The notes beneath the pieces were generated by a model that saw nothing but the letters and a program-made list of their open reading frames with translations, was not told the DNA's origin and did not search any database. Positions 1 to 6,997 of a stretch of DNA of 64,000 nt are shown here, piece after piece. A program made the position numbers and the translations under genes. Origin of the DNA: Paenibacillus sp. NAIST15-1 (GTDB lineage: Bacteria > Bacillota > Bacilli > Paenibacillales > Paenibacillaceae); NCBI RefSeq assembly GCF_001894745.1, contig NZ_BBYF01000002.1:558001-622000 (forward strand). Reading direction: 5' to 3'. The stretch's first letter is position 1; each line of letters opens with the position of its first letter.

Positions 1-178
1 GATTAGCGGTCTAACTTGGGATGGTCATGAGTTCTTAGATTCAGTGAAAAATGAAGGAGTCTTGGAAAAAGCGAAATCATTAGCCAAGGAGAAAGGAAGC
101 AAACTTTATGATCTTCCTTTCGAAATTTTAAAGGGTGTTTTTGTTAAAGCTGCAACGTTATATTATCTAGGATCATGA
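1..178 (+). CDS. DUF2513-like protein, 3' end only
   Basis: The window opens inside this gene. The reading frame starting at base 2 gives 58 residues and a TGA stop. The visible part begins ISGLTWDGHEFLDSVKNE, which matches the C-terminal signature of DUF2513 proteins (G-L-T-W-x-G-H-E-F-L-D). These are small phage and plasmid proteins of unknown function. The N-terminal half is missing because of the window edge, not visible damage. Confidence 0.6.
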   Translation, partial: ISGLTWDGHEFLDSVKNEGVLEKAKSLAKEKGSKLYDLPFEILKGVFVKAATLYYLGS

Positions 179-211
179 AATTAGACCTTTATACAGAATA
201 GGAGATTAGGA

Positions 212-712
212 ATGAATATAGACCTTATAAATAAGCTATTAACAATCGCATTCCCTGCTTCTATAGTAACAGCGATTTTAGCAAGTATTTTCAATAAAAT
301 AACCAATGATAAAAATCAATCGTTAAAATATGTAACTGACGAGAGAGCAAAGTGGAGAAATTTTGTAAAAGATAGTGCATCAAAAATTTACTCAAGAGAA
401 TATGAAAATGAAAGTAAAAAAGTGGTCATAACTAAGTTGATATTGAGTCTAAACCCATTAAGTAAACAAGGAGAAATTGACCATACTATAATCTTGCTAA
501 TACATAAAATTGAAAAAGGAACTTCTAATGAGCATACCTTGGAACAACTACGATTCTGCATTAGTATGTTATTGAAGCATGACTGGGAGAGGTCAAAAAA
601 TGAAACAATGTGGGTTCTAAAAAGAATTGTCAATTATCGAAGAGAAAGAAATGTAATAAAAGAATATAAGAAATGGTACGCAAACGAAGTAGACCAAAGA
701 AAGTTTTCGTAA
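212..712 (+). CDS. Unknown protein with one N-terminal membrane segment
   Basis: 166 residues. Residues about 9-28 form one hydrophobic helix; the rest is charged, rich in Lys, Glu and Arg, and probably cytoplasmic. ATG start behind AGGAGATTAGG. No family recognised. The layout (anchor plus soluble helical domain) is common in prophage accessory proteins, but nothing shows its role. Confidence 0.6.
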   Translation: MNIDLINKLLTIAFPASIVTAILASIFNKITNDKNQSLKYVTDERAKWRNFVKDSASKIYSREYENESKKVVITKLILSLNPLSKQGEIDHTIILLIHKIEKGTSNEHTLEQLRFCISMLLKHDWERSKNETMWVLKRIVNYRRERNVIKEYKKWYANEVDQRKFS

Positions 713-799
713 ATCTAAATAAATGGGAGGAGTATCTGAATATATAATTTGGTGATAAAGTATTGTATCGGGTAAATGAAAATATAGTGGAGGTAAAAC

Positions 800-964
800 A
801 TGGATTGTGACCATAGAGAGATTATAATAGGCAATACAGAGGGCGCAAAGCTTGGAAGCGGAGTATACGAAGTAGATTTTGTGATTAGTTGTAATGTTTG
901 CGAGAAAGAGTTATTTCGTATAAGTGAGTGTAAAAGAATAATTAATAATATTTCAAAACATTGA
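800..964 (+). CDS. Small unknown protein with a CxxC pair
   Basis: 54 residues, ATG start behind GTGGAGGT. It contains the pair CNVC near residue 31 and further cysteines at residue 3 and in SECKR, so a small zinc-binding fold is possible. No family recognised. The stop lies 32 bases before the next start. Confidence 0.5.
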   Translation: MDCDHREIIIGNTEGAKLGSGVYEVDFVISCNVCEKELFRISECKRIINNISKH

Positions 965-996
965 ATAAAACGAATCTTTTATTGGAGGTGGATTAT

Positions 997-1215
997 ATGT
1001 TCATTGAGGTAGCACTGATTGGTAAACACAAGGATATAATCATTAATATCAACAACATTGTCAAGATTGAAGCTCTTGAAGAAAAGCAGCATGTCGATGG
1101 CCTAGATTGGTATGCTACTCGGATTGATTTGTCTGAATCAGATTTTGTTCTGGTTAGAGAAACACATCGCCAAATTAAAGATAAAATTAAAGCTGCTGGC
1201 GGTAAGGTGGATTAA
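997..1215 (+). CDS. Small unknown protein, FlbD-like in appearance
   Basis: 72 residues. I place the start at the ATG after TTGGAGGTGGATTAT; an upstream in-frame TTG at 961 lacks a ribosome site. Beta-rich N-terminal half (MFIEVALIG, then NNIVKIEAL) and a helical tail ending in a VRETHRQIKDKI-type segment. The pattern resembles short FlbD-like proteins, but similarity by eye is weak. Function unknown. Confidence 0.55.
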   Translation: MFIEVALIGKHKDIIININNIVKIEALEEKQHVDGLDWYATRIDLSESDFVLVRETHRQIKDKIKAAGGKVD

Positions 1216-1297
1216 CAATAACATGTGAGTTTGATCGGGGCAAATGTGGTTTATTGTTGAAATAGTAATATCATAAATTTATCTGGAGGGATGTAGC

Positions 1298-1633
1298 ATG
1301 GACAAAAAGACATTCGATATTATCAATGGCTATAATAACATTACTAATGAGCTTTATTTCAAACTGGAAAAGATAGTAGGCATGGATAAAGCTGAAGAAC
1401 TTTTAAGAGAGATTGATGAGCACACTTCAAAACTTTTGAAGCTTGGCAAATACACAGATGAGTCAAGTATAGTTGAAGAAGAAGGGTTTTTAAAGAAAGA
1501 ATACGAGGGCATTCCAATGTATACAAAGGTGATAGTACTTTATAGATATGATAGTGGCTATTCTTTGTGTGAAACTACGACAGATTTAACAGTGTTTATT
1601 CCAACTGATCTTATATGTCATGAGACAGAATAA
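1298..1633 (+). CDS. Unknown phage protein, 111 aa
   Basis: ATG start behind CTGGAGGGATG. Acidic, soluble, no cysteine cluster or membrane segment; the N-terminal 60 residues look helical. No family recognised. It lies in a run of short, separately initiated genes, each with its own ribosome site. Confidence 0.55.
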   Translation: MDKKTFDIINGYNNITNELYFKLEKIVGMDKAEELLREIDEHTSKLLKLGKYTDESSIVEEEGFLKKEYEGIPMYTKVIVLYRYDSGYSLCETTTDLTVFIPTDLICHETE

Positions 1634-1669
1634 TTAATGTGTACATAACTAATAAGGACGTGAATTAGT

Positions 1670-1942
1670 ATGGGAAAATTCAATGAAATGCTTTCTACAA
1701 TTGACAAAGAACAAATCGAATCTATTCAAAATATCGATTATGATTTATGGAATTATTCTTTACAACAATACCCACAGGCATTATTTGATATGCTATGTTT
1801 AGACTCAAGGGAACTAGATGAGGATGAGCGTAGAGAACGGATAGTTGCATTAGACGCTGCTTACGTCTATCTTCAATCAACTATGGAAGAAATAAGCAAG
1901 GAACTTAGAAAAAAATACTCAACTGATAGATTGAATTATTAG
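1670..1942 (+). CDS. Unknown helical phage protein, 90 aa
   Basis: ATG start behind AAGGACGTGAATTAGT. Acidic and mostly helical, with a run rich in Asp, Glu and Arg near residues 47-57. No motif recognised. Confidence 0.55.
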   Translation: MGKFNEMLSTIDKEQIESIQNIDYDLWNYSLQQYPQALFDMLCLDSRELDEDERRERIVALDAAYVYLQSTMEEISKELRKKYSTDRLNY

Positions 1943-1964
1943 AAAACGGAAGGAGAACAAGGAG

Positions 1965-2099
1965 ATGCGTGAATTTAGAGATTGTCTAACTTGTGGTAAC
2001 TCGCTTAGTGCTGATGGAGAAAATGGTGAACATATCTTATATTGTGTAGTTCATGATAAATTTGTTGATGAAGAAGAAACATGTGAAGATTATGGATAA
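1965..2099 (+). CDS. Small Cys-containing protein, 44 aa
   Basis: Begins MREFRDCLTCGNSL with a CxxC pair at residues 7-10 and later cysteines in LYCVVHD and ETCEDYG. This arrangement suggests a one-zinc ribbon. ATG start behind AGGAGAACAAGGAG. Similar short cysteine proteins are frequent in Bacillus phages; function unknown. Confidence 0.5.
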   Translation: MREFRDCLTCGNSLSADGENGEHILYCVVHDKFVDEEETCEDYG

Positions 2100-2181
2100 G
2101 CCTATTAATTAAAGAGTATAAAATATGACTTTTATATAGTTTTATATGTATAGTAATTATTTTTATCAGTTGGGTATTAGA

Positions 2182-2316
2182 ATGAAAACTAAAATCTATC
2201 ACTGTGACGAACAAGAATTGGTTAAGATTAAGGGGGAATTCAAGTATCTTGAATCAAAAGATGTAAGAATATATTCATATAGAGGTGTCATAAGTGGAAA
2301 AGACTGTCCTGAATAA
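2182..2316 (+). CDS. Small unknown protein, 44 aa
   Basis: An ATG-initiated frame whose 3' end overlaps the start of the M16 peptidase gene by 23 bases in another frame, which would allow translational coupling. Its own ribosome site is weak (TTGGGTATTAGA). No family recognised. Confidence 0.35.
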   Translation: MKTKIYHCDEQELVKIKGEFKYLESKDVRIYSYRGVISGKDCPE

Positions 2317-3520
2317 TGGATTTACTATAATCACAAATAAAGTTTCGACATCTAAACTTGTAGCACTAGAATATGTTGTAAAAGTAGGCTCATTTTACGA
2401 AGATGAATATCCTATCGGTATTTCTCATTTTTTAGAACATATGATGTTATCTGGCACGAAAAAAAGAAGCAACGAAGATATTAATAATGACATTAAATAT
2501 TTCGGTGGATATATTAATGGAGGCACTAGTTTTTATCGCACAAGTTTCGATTGTACAATTATGAAGGAATACTGGAGAGAAGGACTGGAAATTCTTTCTG
2601 ATGTTGTTTGGAATGCAACTTTACCTGAAGATCGTATAGATAAAGAAAGAAATGTGATCAAACAAGAAATTGGTCTTCTTTATGATGACGCTATGATTCA
2701 TTTAAGAGATCACATCTTTAGTGGTTTATTAAAAGATGGAAAATCGGATAAGTATACTGTAATAGGCACAACAGATTCAATTGGTGCTATCAATAAGCAG
2801 AATCTTGATGAATACATGCATAAATTTTACACACCAAACCGAACAACTCTTTTTGTTTCTGGAGATGTTGATCATCATGAAATTATTTCATTCTTTAATG
2901 ATTTTCACATTGAAACTTCAAACACTCATATTGAAGATCTAAAGATTGAAGAGTTTAGAAAATTAGATTCAGTAACTCATTCATTTAATAGTAAATTTGA
3001 CCGAGGGTATTTTTGTTGTTCGATGTTTGCTCCATCCAAAAAAAGTGAATGTTATTATACTTTTGAGCTTATAATTAACCTACTATCAACAGGTCTTTCT
3101 TCGAGACTTTACAGGAAGTTGAGAGAAGAACTTGGATTATTGTACGGCTTAGGAATGGATCATATTGATCTTAAAGAAAGAGGATTGAGTATATTTACTG
3201 CAATAAGCGATCCGGAGAATTTTTCACAAATAAAGATATCCTTTCTTGAGGAACTGAATAAATTAAAAGAGGAATTGGTTAGTGAACGGGAACTGCAAGA
3301 AGTTAAGAATTCAGTAATGTATCATCTATATAGAGAATCAGAGACGGTTTCTAACATTAACACAAAGGCTATTGAACACTACTTCCATGGTAATTCAGAG
3401 GATGTTAAAACCATTGTCGATAAGATTTCAGGTATCACTCCCAATGATATAATGCGTTGTGCAAAAGAGTTTTTTATTGAAAGTAATTATATGTATATTG
3501 AAGTGACACCAAATAAATAA
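2294..3520 (+). CDS. M16-family zinc metallopeptidase, phage-borne
   Basis: 408 residues, GTG start behind AGAGGTGTC. The inverted zinc motif HxxEH is HFLEH (His45, Glu48, His49). The third ligand is probably Glu125 in NVIKQEI, spaced as in the family. The second half carries GLSSRLYRKLREELGLLYG, the usual Arg/Tyr substrate-binding region. The length fits a single-chain processing-peptidase-like protein (two M16 domains) such as YmxG or PqqL relatives. Catalytic residues are intact, so I expect an active endopeptidase for small unfolded peptides. No signal peptide, so it should act in the cytoplasm. An M16 enzyme is uncommon in a phage; its target here is unknown. A hairpin terminator follows the stop. 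Confidence 0.88.
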   Translation: MEKTVLNNGFTIITNKVSTSKLVALEYVVKVGSFYEDEYPIGISHFLEHMMLSGTKKRSNEDINNDIKYFGGYINGGTSFYRTSFDCTIMKEYWREGLEILSDVVWNATLPEDRIDKERNVIKQEIGLLYDDAMIHLRDHIFSGLLKDGKSDKYTVIGTTDSIGAINKQNLDEYMHKFYTPNRTTLFVSGDVDHHEIISFFNDFHIETSNTHIEDLKIEEFRKLDSVTHSFNSKFDRGYFCCSMFAPSKKSECYYTFELIINLLSTGLSSRLYRKLREELGLLYGLGMDHIDLKERGLSIFTAISDPENFSQIKISFLEELNKLKEELVSERELQEVKNSVMYHLYRESETVSNINTKAIEHYFHGNSEDVKTIVDKISGITPNDIMRCAKEFFIESNYMYIEVTPNK

Positions 3521-3529
3521 TTAAGCAAG

Positions 3530-3590
3530 AGCCAGCTAAAAAATAGAGTAAATGCATCCATACTCTGTTTGCTGATTACTGGCTTTTGTA
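3530..3590 (+). terminator. Terminator after the M16 gene
   Basis: Outer stem AGCCAG (3531-3536) with CTGGCT (3580-3585) followed by TTTT. An inner stem AGAGTA with TACTCT lies in the loop. It ends the upstream transcript, though the U-run is short. Confidence 0.55.
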
Positions 3591-3658
3591 TAGAAATACA
3601 AACCAGAGATTTATGAAATGCGAATTTTATATTGACTACATGTTTGGAGGATAGTAAT

Positions 3659-3835
3659 ATGATTTTAGCTTGTTATGGTATGATGGTGGTGCATTTAATA
3701 CCGCAACAGGGCATTATGAACCATTCTTTGTTTTCTTTGGTCGGAAAACAAAGGAAGCCGCCATATAGGATTAGTTCTGAAAGTGGCGGTTTTAATATAG
3801 GTATAAATATAAAATATGATACAATACATTATTAA
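3659..3835 (+). CDS. Doubtful short gene, frame uncertain
   Basis: An ATG sits 8 bases after GGAGG, but its 58-residue frame reads straight through the hairpin at 3756-3795. The overlapping frame starting at TTG 3670 and ending at 3768, just at that hairpin, gives a more protein-like product (beginning LWYDGGAFNTATGHYEPFF). Either the gene is frameshifted just after the ATG, or the shorter frame is the real one. Function unknown. Confidence 0.25.
   Translation: MILACYGMMVVHLIPQQGIMNHSLFSLVGKQRKPPYRISSESGGFNIGINIKYDTIHY
3756..3795 (+). terminator. Hairpin terminator
   Basis: Stem CCGCCA (3758-3763) with TGGCGG (3784-3789) followed by TTTTAAT. It precedes the alarmone-hydrolase-like gene. Confidence 0.55.
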
Positions 3836-3916
3836 TTAATGAATATCAAGCAATATAATACACTAAAAATCTCTATTTTTAAATGAAAGTTTAGGATATG
3901 AAAAGGAGGAATAGTA

Positions 3917-4339
3917 ATGTCAAGTTTAACAGGTGCAATTATAATTGCTGCAAAAGCACATCTAGGCCAAGTTGATAAAGGAGGAAATCCATACATACTC
4001 CATCCCCTTCGTGTAATGGATAAGGTTCAAGGGGAAGAAGCAAAAATAGTTGCAGTTTTACACGATGTTGTTGAAGATACATATGTAACTGCCGAAGATC
4101 TTTTAATTATTGGGTTCTCAAAAGAGATTCTTACTTCAATTGACTGCTTAACAAGAAAAAAAGATGAGTCATATATGGAGTTTATTCGTCGAGCGAAATT
4201 AGATCTAATCGCTAGACAGGTTAAAATTGCAGACATTGAAGACAATATGGACCTATCAAGACTTAAAAAAGTGACTGAGGAAGATATTAAAAGGAATAAA
4301 AAATATGAAAAATCATTAAAAATATTGACTTTAGATTGA
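3917..4339 (+). CDS. HD-domain small alarmone hydrolase-like protein
   Basis: 140 residues, ATG behind AAAAGGAGG. It is a stand-alone version of the N-terminal hydrolase domain of RelA/SpoT (MESH1-like). Motifs: HPLRV (His29), LHDVVEDT with the His49-Asp50 pair plus Glu53-Asp54, and KIADIEDN with Asp107 and Asn111. These are the Mn-binding and substrate residues of (p)ppGpp 3'-pyrophosphohydrolases. No synthetase domain is present. By family it should cleave (p)ppGpp or related 3'-pyrophosphorylated nucleotides in the cytoplasm. In a phage this could relieve the host stringent response or neutralise toxic alarmone synthetases; both are inference. It has its own upstream gap with a possible TATAAT at 3854. 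Confidence 0.8.
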   Translation: MSSLTGAIIIAAKAHLGQVDKGGNPYILHPLRVMDKVQGEEAKIVAVLHDVVEDTYVTAEDLLIIGFSKEILTSIDCLTRKKDESYMEFIRRAKLDLIARQVKIADIEDNMDLSRLKKVTEEDIKRNKKYEKSLKILTLD

Positions 4340-4377
4340 TAAAAACTGTATGATGTAGAAAAGGATGAGAGTTAAAT

Positions 4378-4560
4378 ATGGAAAAAGTGTTTAAAAACAT
4401 CAATAAATTTGATCTGTATAACTTACAAGGTAAAACTCTGACATTTAAGCTCACCAAAGATGTTATGGAGGATGGTGTTTATGAATGTATGGTTGGAATT
4501 GATTTAAGTAATAAGAGTGCATACATATTTGATACACGATATCAAAAAAATGAAATGTAA
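4378..4560 (+). CDS. Unknown protein, 60 aa
   Basis: ATG start behind AAGGATGAGAG. Short beta-rich protein with no recognisable motif. It follows the alarmone-hydrolase-like gene by 38 bases and may be cotranscribed with it. Confidence 0.5.
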   Translation: MEKVFKNINKFDLYNLQGKTLTFKLTKDVMEDGVYECMVGIDLSNKSAYIFDTRYQKNEM

Positions 4561-4590
4561 TAAAACAGACATTTCAATGGAGGTGATTCG

Positions 4591-4764
4591 ATGAATATGA
4601 AATTAGAAACAGAAAAGCGACTTAAAGAATTACGTAAAAGGAAACTAGAGTATAAATATCTAGAGAAAAAACTATCTGAAATTAACAAAGAAATTAAGTA
4701 CTACTCGAATGTATTGGCTCTATTAAATAAAGTATCAATACAGGAATTAATGAAAACTATGTAA
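4591..4764 (+). CDS. Small coiled-coil protein, 57 aa
   Basis: ATG behind TGGAGGTGATTCG, a near-perfect ribosome site. Almost the whole chain is a Lys/Glu/Leu heptad helix (for example EKRLKELRKRK). It could act as a small dimeric adaptor. No family recognised. Confidence 0.55.
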   Translation: MNMKLETEKRLKELRKRKLEYKYLEKKLSEINKEIKYYSNVLALLNKVSIQELMKTM

Positions 4765-4835
4765 TTCGTCTATGAGATACATGAAGTAAGAATCAATGTT
4801 TTATCAGGATAGAAAAGGAGGGTAGAGTATTCAAA

Positions 4836-5018
4836 ATGGAACGAAAAAAGATTGAGTTTTGGACATATGGGTATGAGAATGGGAGTATTGTTATCTGTTT
4901 TGATAAAGGACAGAAATATATTGAACTAAGTCCTAAAGATGTTAAGTCAATGGCATCTTGGATTATGATGGAGAATGGCACATACATACCTAACTGGAAT
5001 GCTGATTTAATCAATTAA
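4836..5018 (+). CDS. Unknown protein, 60 aa
   Basis: ATG about 20 bases after AGGAGGG. Mixed alpha/beta, no cysteines, no membrane segment. Not recognised. Confidence 0.5.
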   Translation: MERKKIEFWTYGYENGSIVICFDKGQKYIELSPKDVKSMASWIMMENGTYIPNWNADLIN

Positions 5019-5039
5019 GAAATAATGAGGTAATTATAA

Positions 5040-5267
5040 GTGTCAGTATACATAGGTAACGATGAAGACCTAGGAAAGGCTTATACATATTCAAGTTTAG
5101 ATTGTCGTATCTTACGAATTAGAGTTCAAAAGGTAAATAAAAAGAAACATCAATGCGAGTTCTGCGGAACTGAAATCAACGAGAATGATGGTTCTGCATA
5201 TTACTCAGGTATGAACTTAGGGAAGTTTTATTGTTTTCATTCATGTATGAAGTGTCATAATCAATAA
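5040..5267 (+). CDS. Small zinc-ribbon protein, 75 aa
   Basis: GTG start behind GAGGTAATTATAA. The pairs CEFC (about residue 40) and CMKC near the C-terminus, with an intervening YCFHSC, fit a treble-clef or ribbon zinc site. Possibly a nucleic-acid-binding accessory protein; function unknown. Confidence 0.55.
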   Translation: MSVYIGNDEDLGKAYTYSSLDCRILRIRVQKVNKKKHQCEFCGTEINENDGSAYYSGMNLGKFYCFHSCMKCHNQ

Positions 5268-5295
5268 TATAAAATAATAAGGAGTAATTCAAGAT

Positions 5296-5808
5296 ATGAG
5301 TAAACTTTATGAATTAGCAAGTAAGTATAGAAAACTTAATGAGTATGTAGAAGCAGCATGGGATAGTGAGGAACTGACTGAAGATGATCTTGAGATGTTT
5401 ATTGAAACGCTGGATAGCATTCAAGATTCAATTGAAATCAAAGTAGAAAACACTGTAAAATTCCTGAAGAACATTGAGGGCGACATTAAGGCTTTTAAGG
5501 AAGAGGAACAGAGACTCAGTAAGCGCAGAAAATACCTCGAAAACAAATTCGACGGCCTTAAGGAATACATGCGAGGCACTCTTGAGAATTACGGTATTGA
5601 GAAAGTAAAAGCAGGGACATTTAACGTAGCTCTACAAAAGAATAATCCTTCTGTATTCATTAAAGATGAAAAACTGATTCCTGATAAATATCGTCAACCT
5701 CAACCAGATAAGATTCTAAACAACGAAATTCTAATAGCTTTAAAGAATAAGGAAATAGTTGAGGGAGCAGATTTCGCACCTGAGAAAAAACATTTGAGAA
5801 TTCGTTAA
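5296..5808 (+). CDS. Gp157-like siphophage protein
   Basis: 170 residues. N-terminal MSKLYELASKYRKLNE, a central coiled coil (about residues 55-95), then a C-terminal part containing FKEYM-type and RQPQPDK segments characteristic of the Siphovirus Gp157 family, first known from Streptococcus thermophilus phages. Such genes commonly sit next to single-strand-binding and recombination genes in early regions. Exact function is not established. It closes the first gene run; a 156-base promoter region follows. Confidence 0.75.
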   Translation: MSKLYELASKYRKLNEYVEAAWDSEELTEDDLEMFIETLDSIQDSIEIKVENTVKFLKNIEGDIKAFKEEEQRLSKRRKYLENKFDGLKEYMRGTLENYGIEKVKAGTFNVALQKNNPSVFIKDEKLIPDKYRQPQPDKILNNEILIALKNKEIVEGADFAPEKKHLRIR

Positions 5809-5840
5809 TAAATAAATTAATGTAAAATACATATTTAATA

Positions 5841-5904
5841 TTGATACATATCAAACGAATGTGCTACACTTGATTCATATACATAGGACAGTGTTGCACA
5901 TTCG
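5841..5904 (+). promoter_or_regulatory. Sigma-A promoter with a 15-base inverted repeat
   Basis: TTGATA (5841-5846), 18-base spacer, TACACT (5865-5870). The left arm CGAATGTGCTACACT (5856-5870) covers the -10. The right arm AGTGTTGCACATTCG (5890-5904) is its reverse complement with one mismatch. Centre-to-centre distance is 34 bases, so a dimeric repressor or looped operator is plausible. It drives the gene run from 5965 towards the replication genes. Confidence 0.65.
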
Positions 5905-5964
5905 TACATAATGTCGAATATGGACTAATACTGCGATTACCTGAGAAATAATTCGGAGGAGAAA

Positions 5965-6177
5965 ATGAAATTATCTGTTACAGCTCAATTATATTATAAT
6001 GCCTGTTATATGGATGGTGATGCTGTTTGTATTCAGCCTCGTTTCACTGAAAAGAGTAGGAAGAACGAGCATGCATTTACAGAAGAGATATTAAATGAAC
6101 TTCTAGAAACAGGAGATATTAGGGTTACATACAAAGATTCGAAATACGCTAATATTTGCGGAAGAAATAAAAAATAG
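5965..6177 (+). CDS. Unknown protein, 70 aa
   Basis: First gene after the 5841 promoter. ATG behind TCGGAGGAGAAA, an excellent ribosome site. Soluble, basic C-terminus. No family recognised. Confidence 0.55.
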   Translation: MKLSVTAQLYYNACYMDGDAVCIQPRFTEKSRKNEHAFTEEILNELLETGDIRVTYKDSKYANICGRNKK

Positions 6178-6187
6178 AGGTGTGCAT

Positions 6188-6391
6188 ATGATAGTTGAAA
6201 CTAAACTAAGTGACGACTTTGAAGTTGATTTTATTCGAGAAACTAACAATAGAAATAGTGAATGTATGGTTATTGGCACAGAAGCAAATCTAATTTACAT
6301 ACACATGACTGAAGAACGCTTCAAGAGTTTCATACAAACAGCAAATAATGCGCTAATTGAATATCAGAAGCAGCATACTAAGAGGATATAA
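6188..6391 (+). CDS. Unknown protein, 67 aa
   Basis: I prefer the ATG at 6188 (spacing 7 from AGAGG) to the upstream in-frame GTG at 6182, which lies too close to that site. Alpha/beta, no motif recognised. Confidence 0.5.
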   Translation: MIVETKLSDDFEVDFIRETNNRNSECMVIGTEANLIYIHMTEERFKSFIQTANNALIEYQKQHTKRI

Positions 6392-6419
6392 AACTTAAAT
6401 TTCATTAGGGGGTAATGAT

Positions 6420-6986
6420 ATGAATACTTCGTTAGAATACCGCCTTATGTGCATGAAAGCTACAGAAATACAGGATTTATGGGAACCTCAAGTTGGAGAC
6501 TATTTAGTATCTAAGGCAAGTTATTGCTACAATGGAATTTGTGAACCAGCGTCACCTTGTAATGAATGCCTTGAAATGTCAAACGTATATGTCGTCTCTG
6601 GCAAATATGACTTTCATGAATCAATAGGGGGAACTCATTGGTATTATGGTGGTCATTCATGTGGGCGAGGCCACGGCTCACTTATAAATTCAACAGGGTG
6701 CTATGTTATGAATAGATCTGGACATAACTCATCTCAGGAACTTGATTATGAGATTTCAGCAGTTTCAGAGCATTTATGGCTGCCTAGACTAGATCAAATC
6801 CAAGAAATGTTATTTAAGGGTTCCAATTGTTATGAAAAGACAATGTACTTTGTGAGATGGATAGATACAAATAAATACTATATGAGTGACGAATCACCTG
6901 AAGAATTATGGTTAAAATATCTTATGGAAAAACAATACAATAAGAAGTGGAGAAATGAAGGTAAGCACAAATTTTGGGAGGAGTGA
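6420..6986 (+). CDS. Unknown phage protein, 188 aa
   Basis: ATG behind TAGGGGGTAATGAT. Cysteine- and histidine-rich centre (CEPASPCNEC, then HSCGRGHG), which may bind metal, followed by a helical acidic C-terminus. The stop overlaps the upstream limit of the helicase frame, so the two are probably translated together. No named family recognised. Confidence 0.55.
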   Translation: MNTSLEYRLMCMKATEIQDLWEPQVGDYLVSKASYCYNGICEPASPCNECLEMSNVYVVSGKYDFHESIGGTHWYYGGHSCGRGHGSLINSTGCYVMNRSGHNSSQELDYEISAVSEHLWLPRLDQIQEMLFKGSNCYEKTMYFVRWIDTNKYYMSDESPEELWLKYLMEKQYNKKWRNEGKHKFWEE

Positions 6987-6997
6987 AATATAAAATC

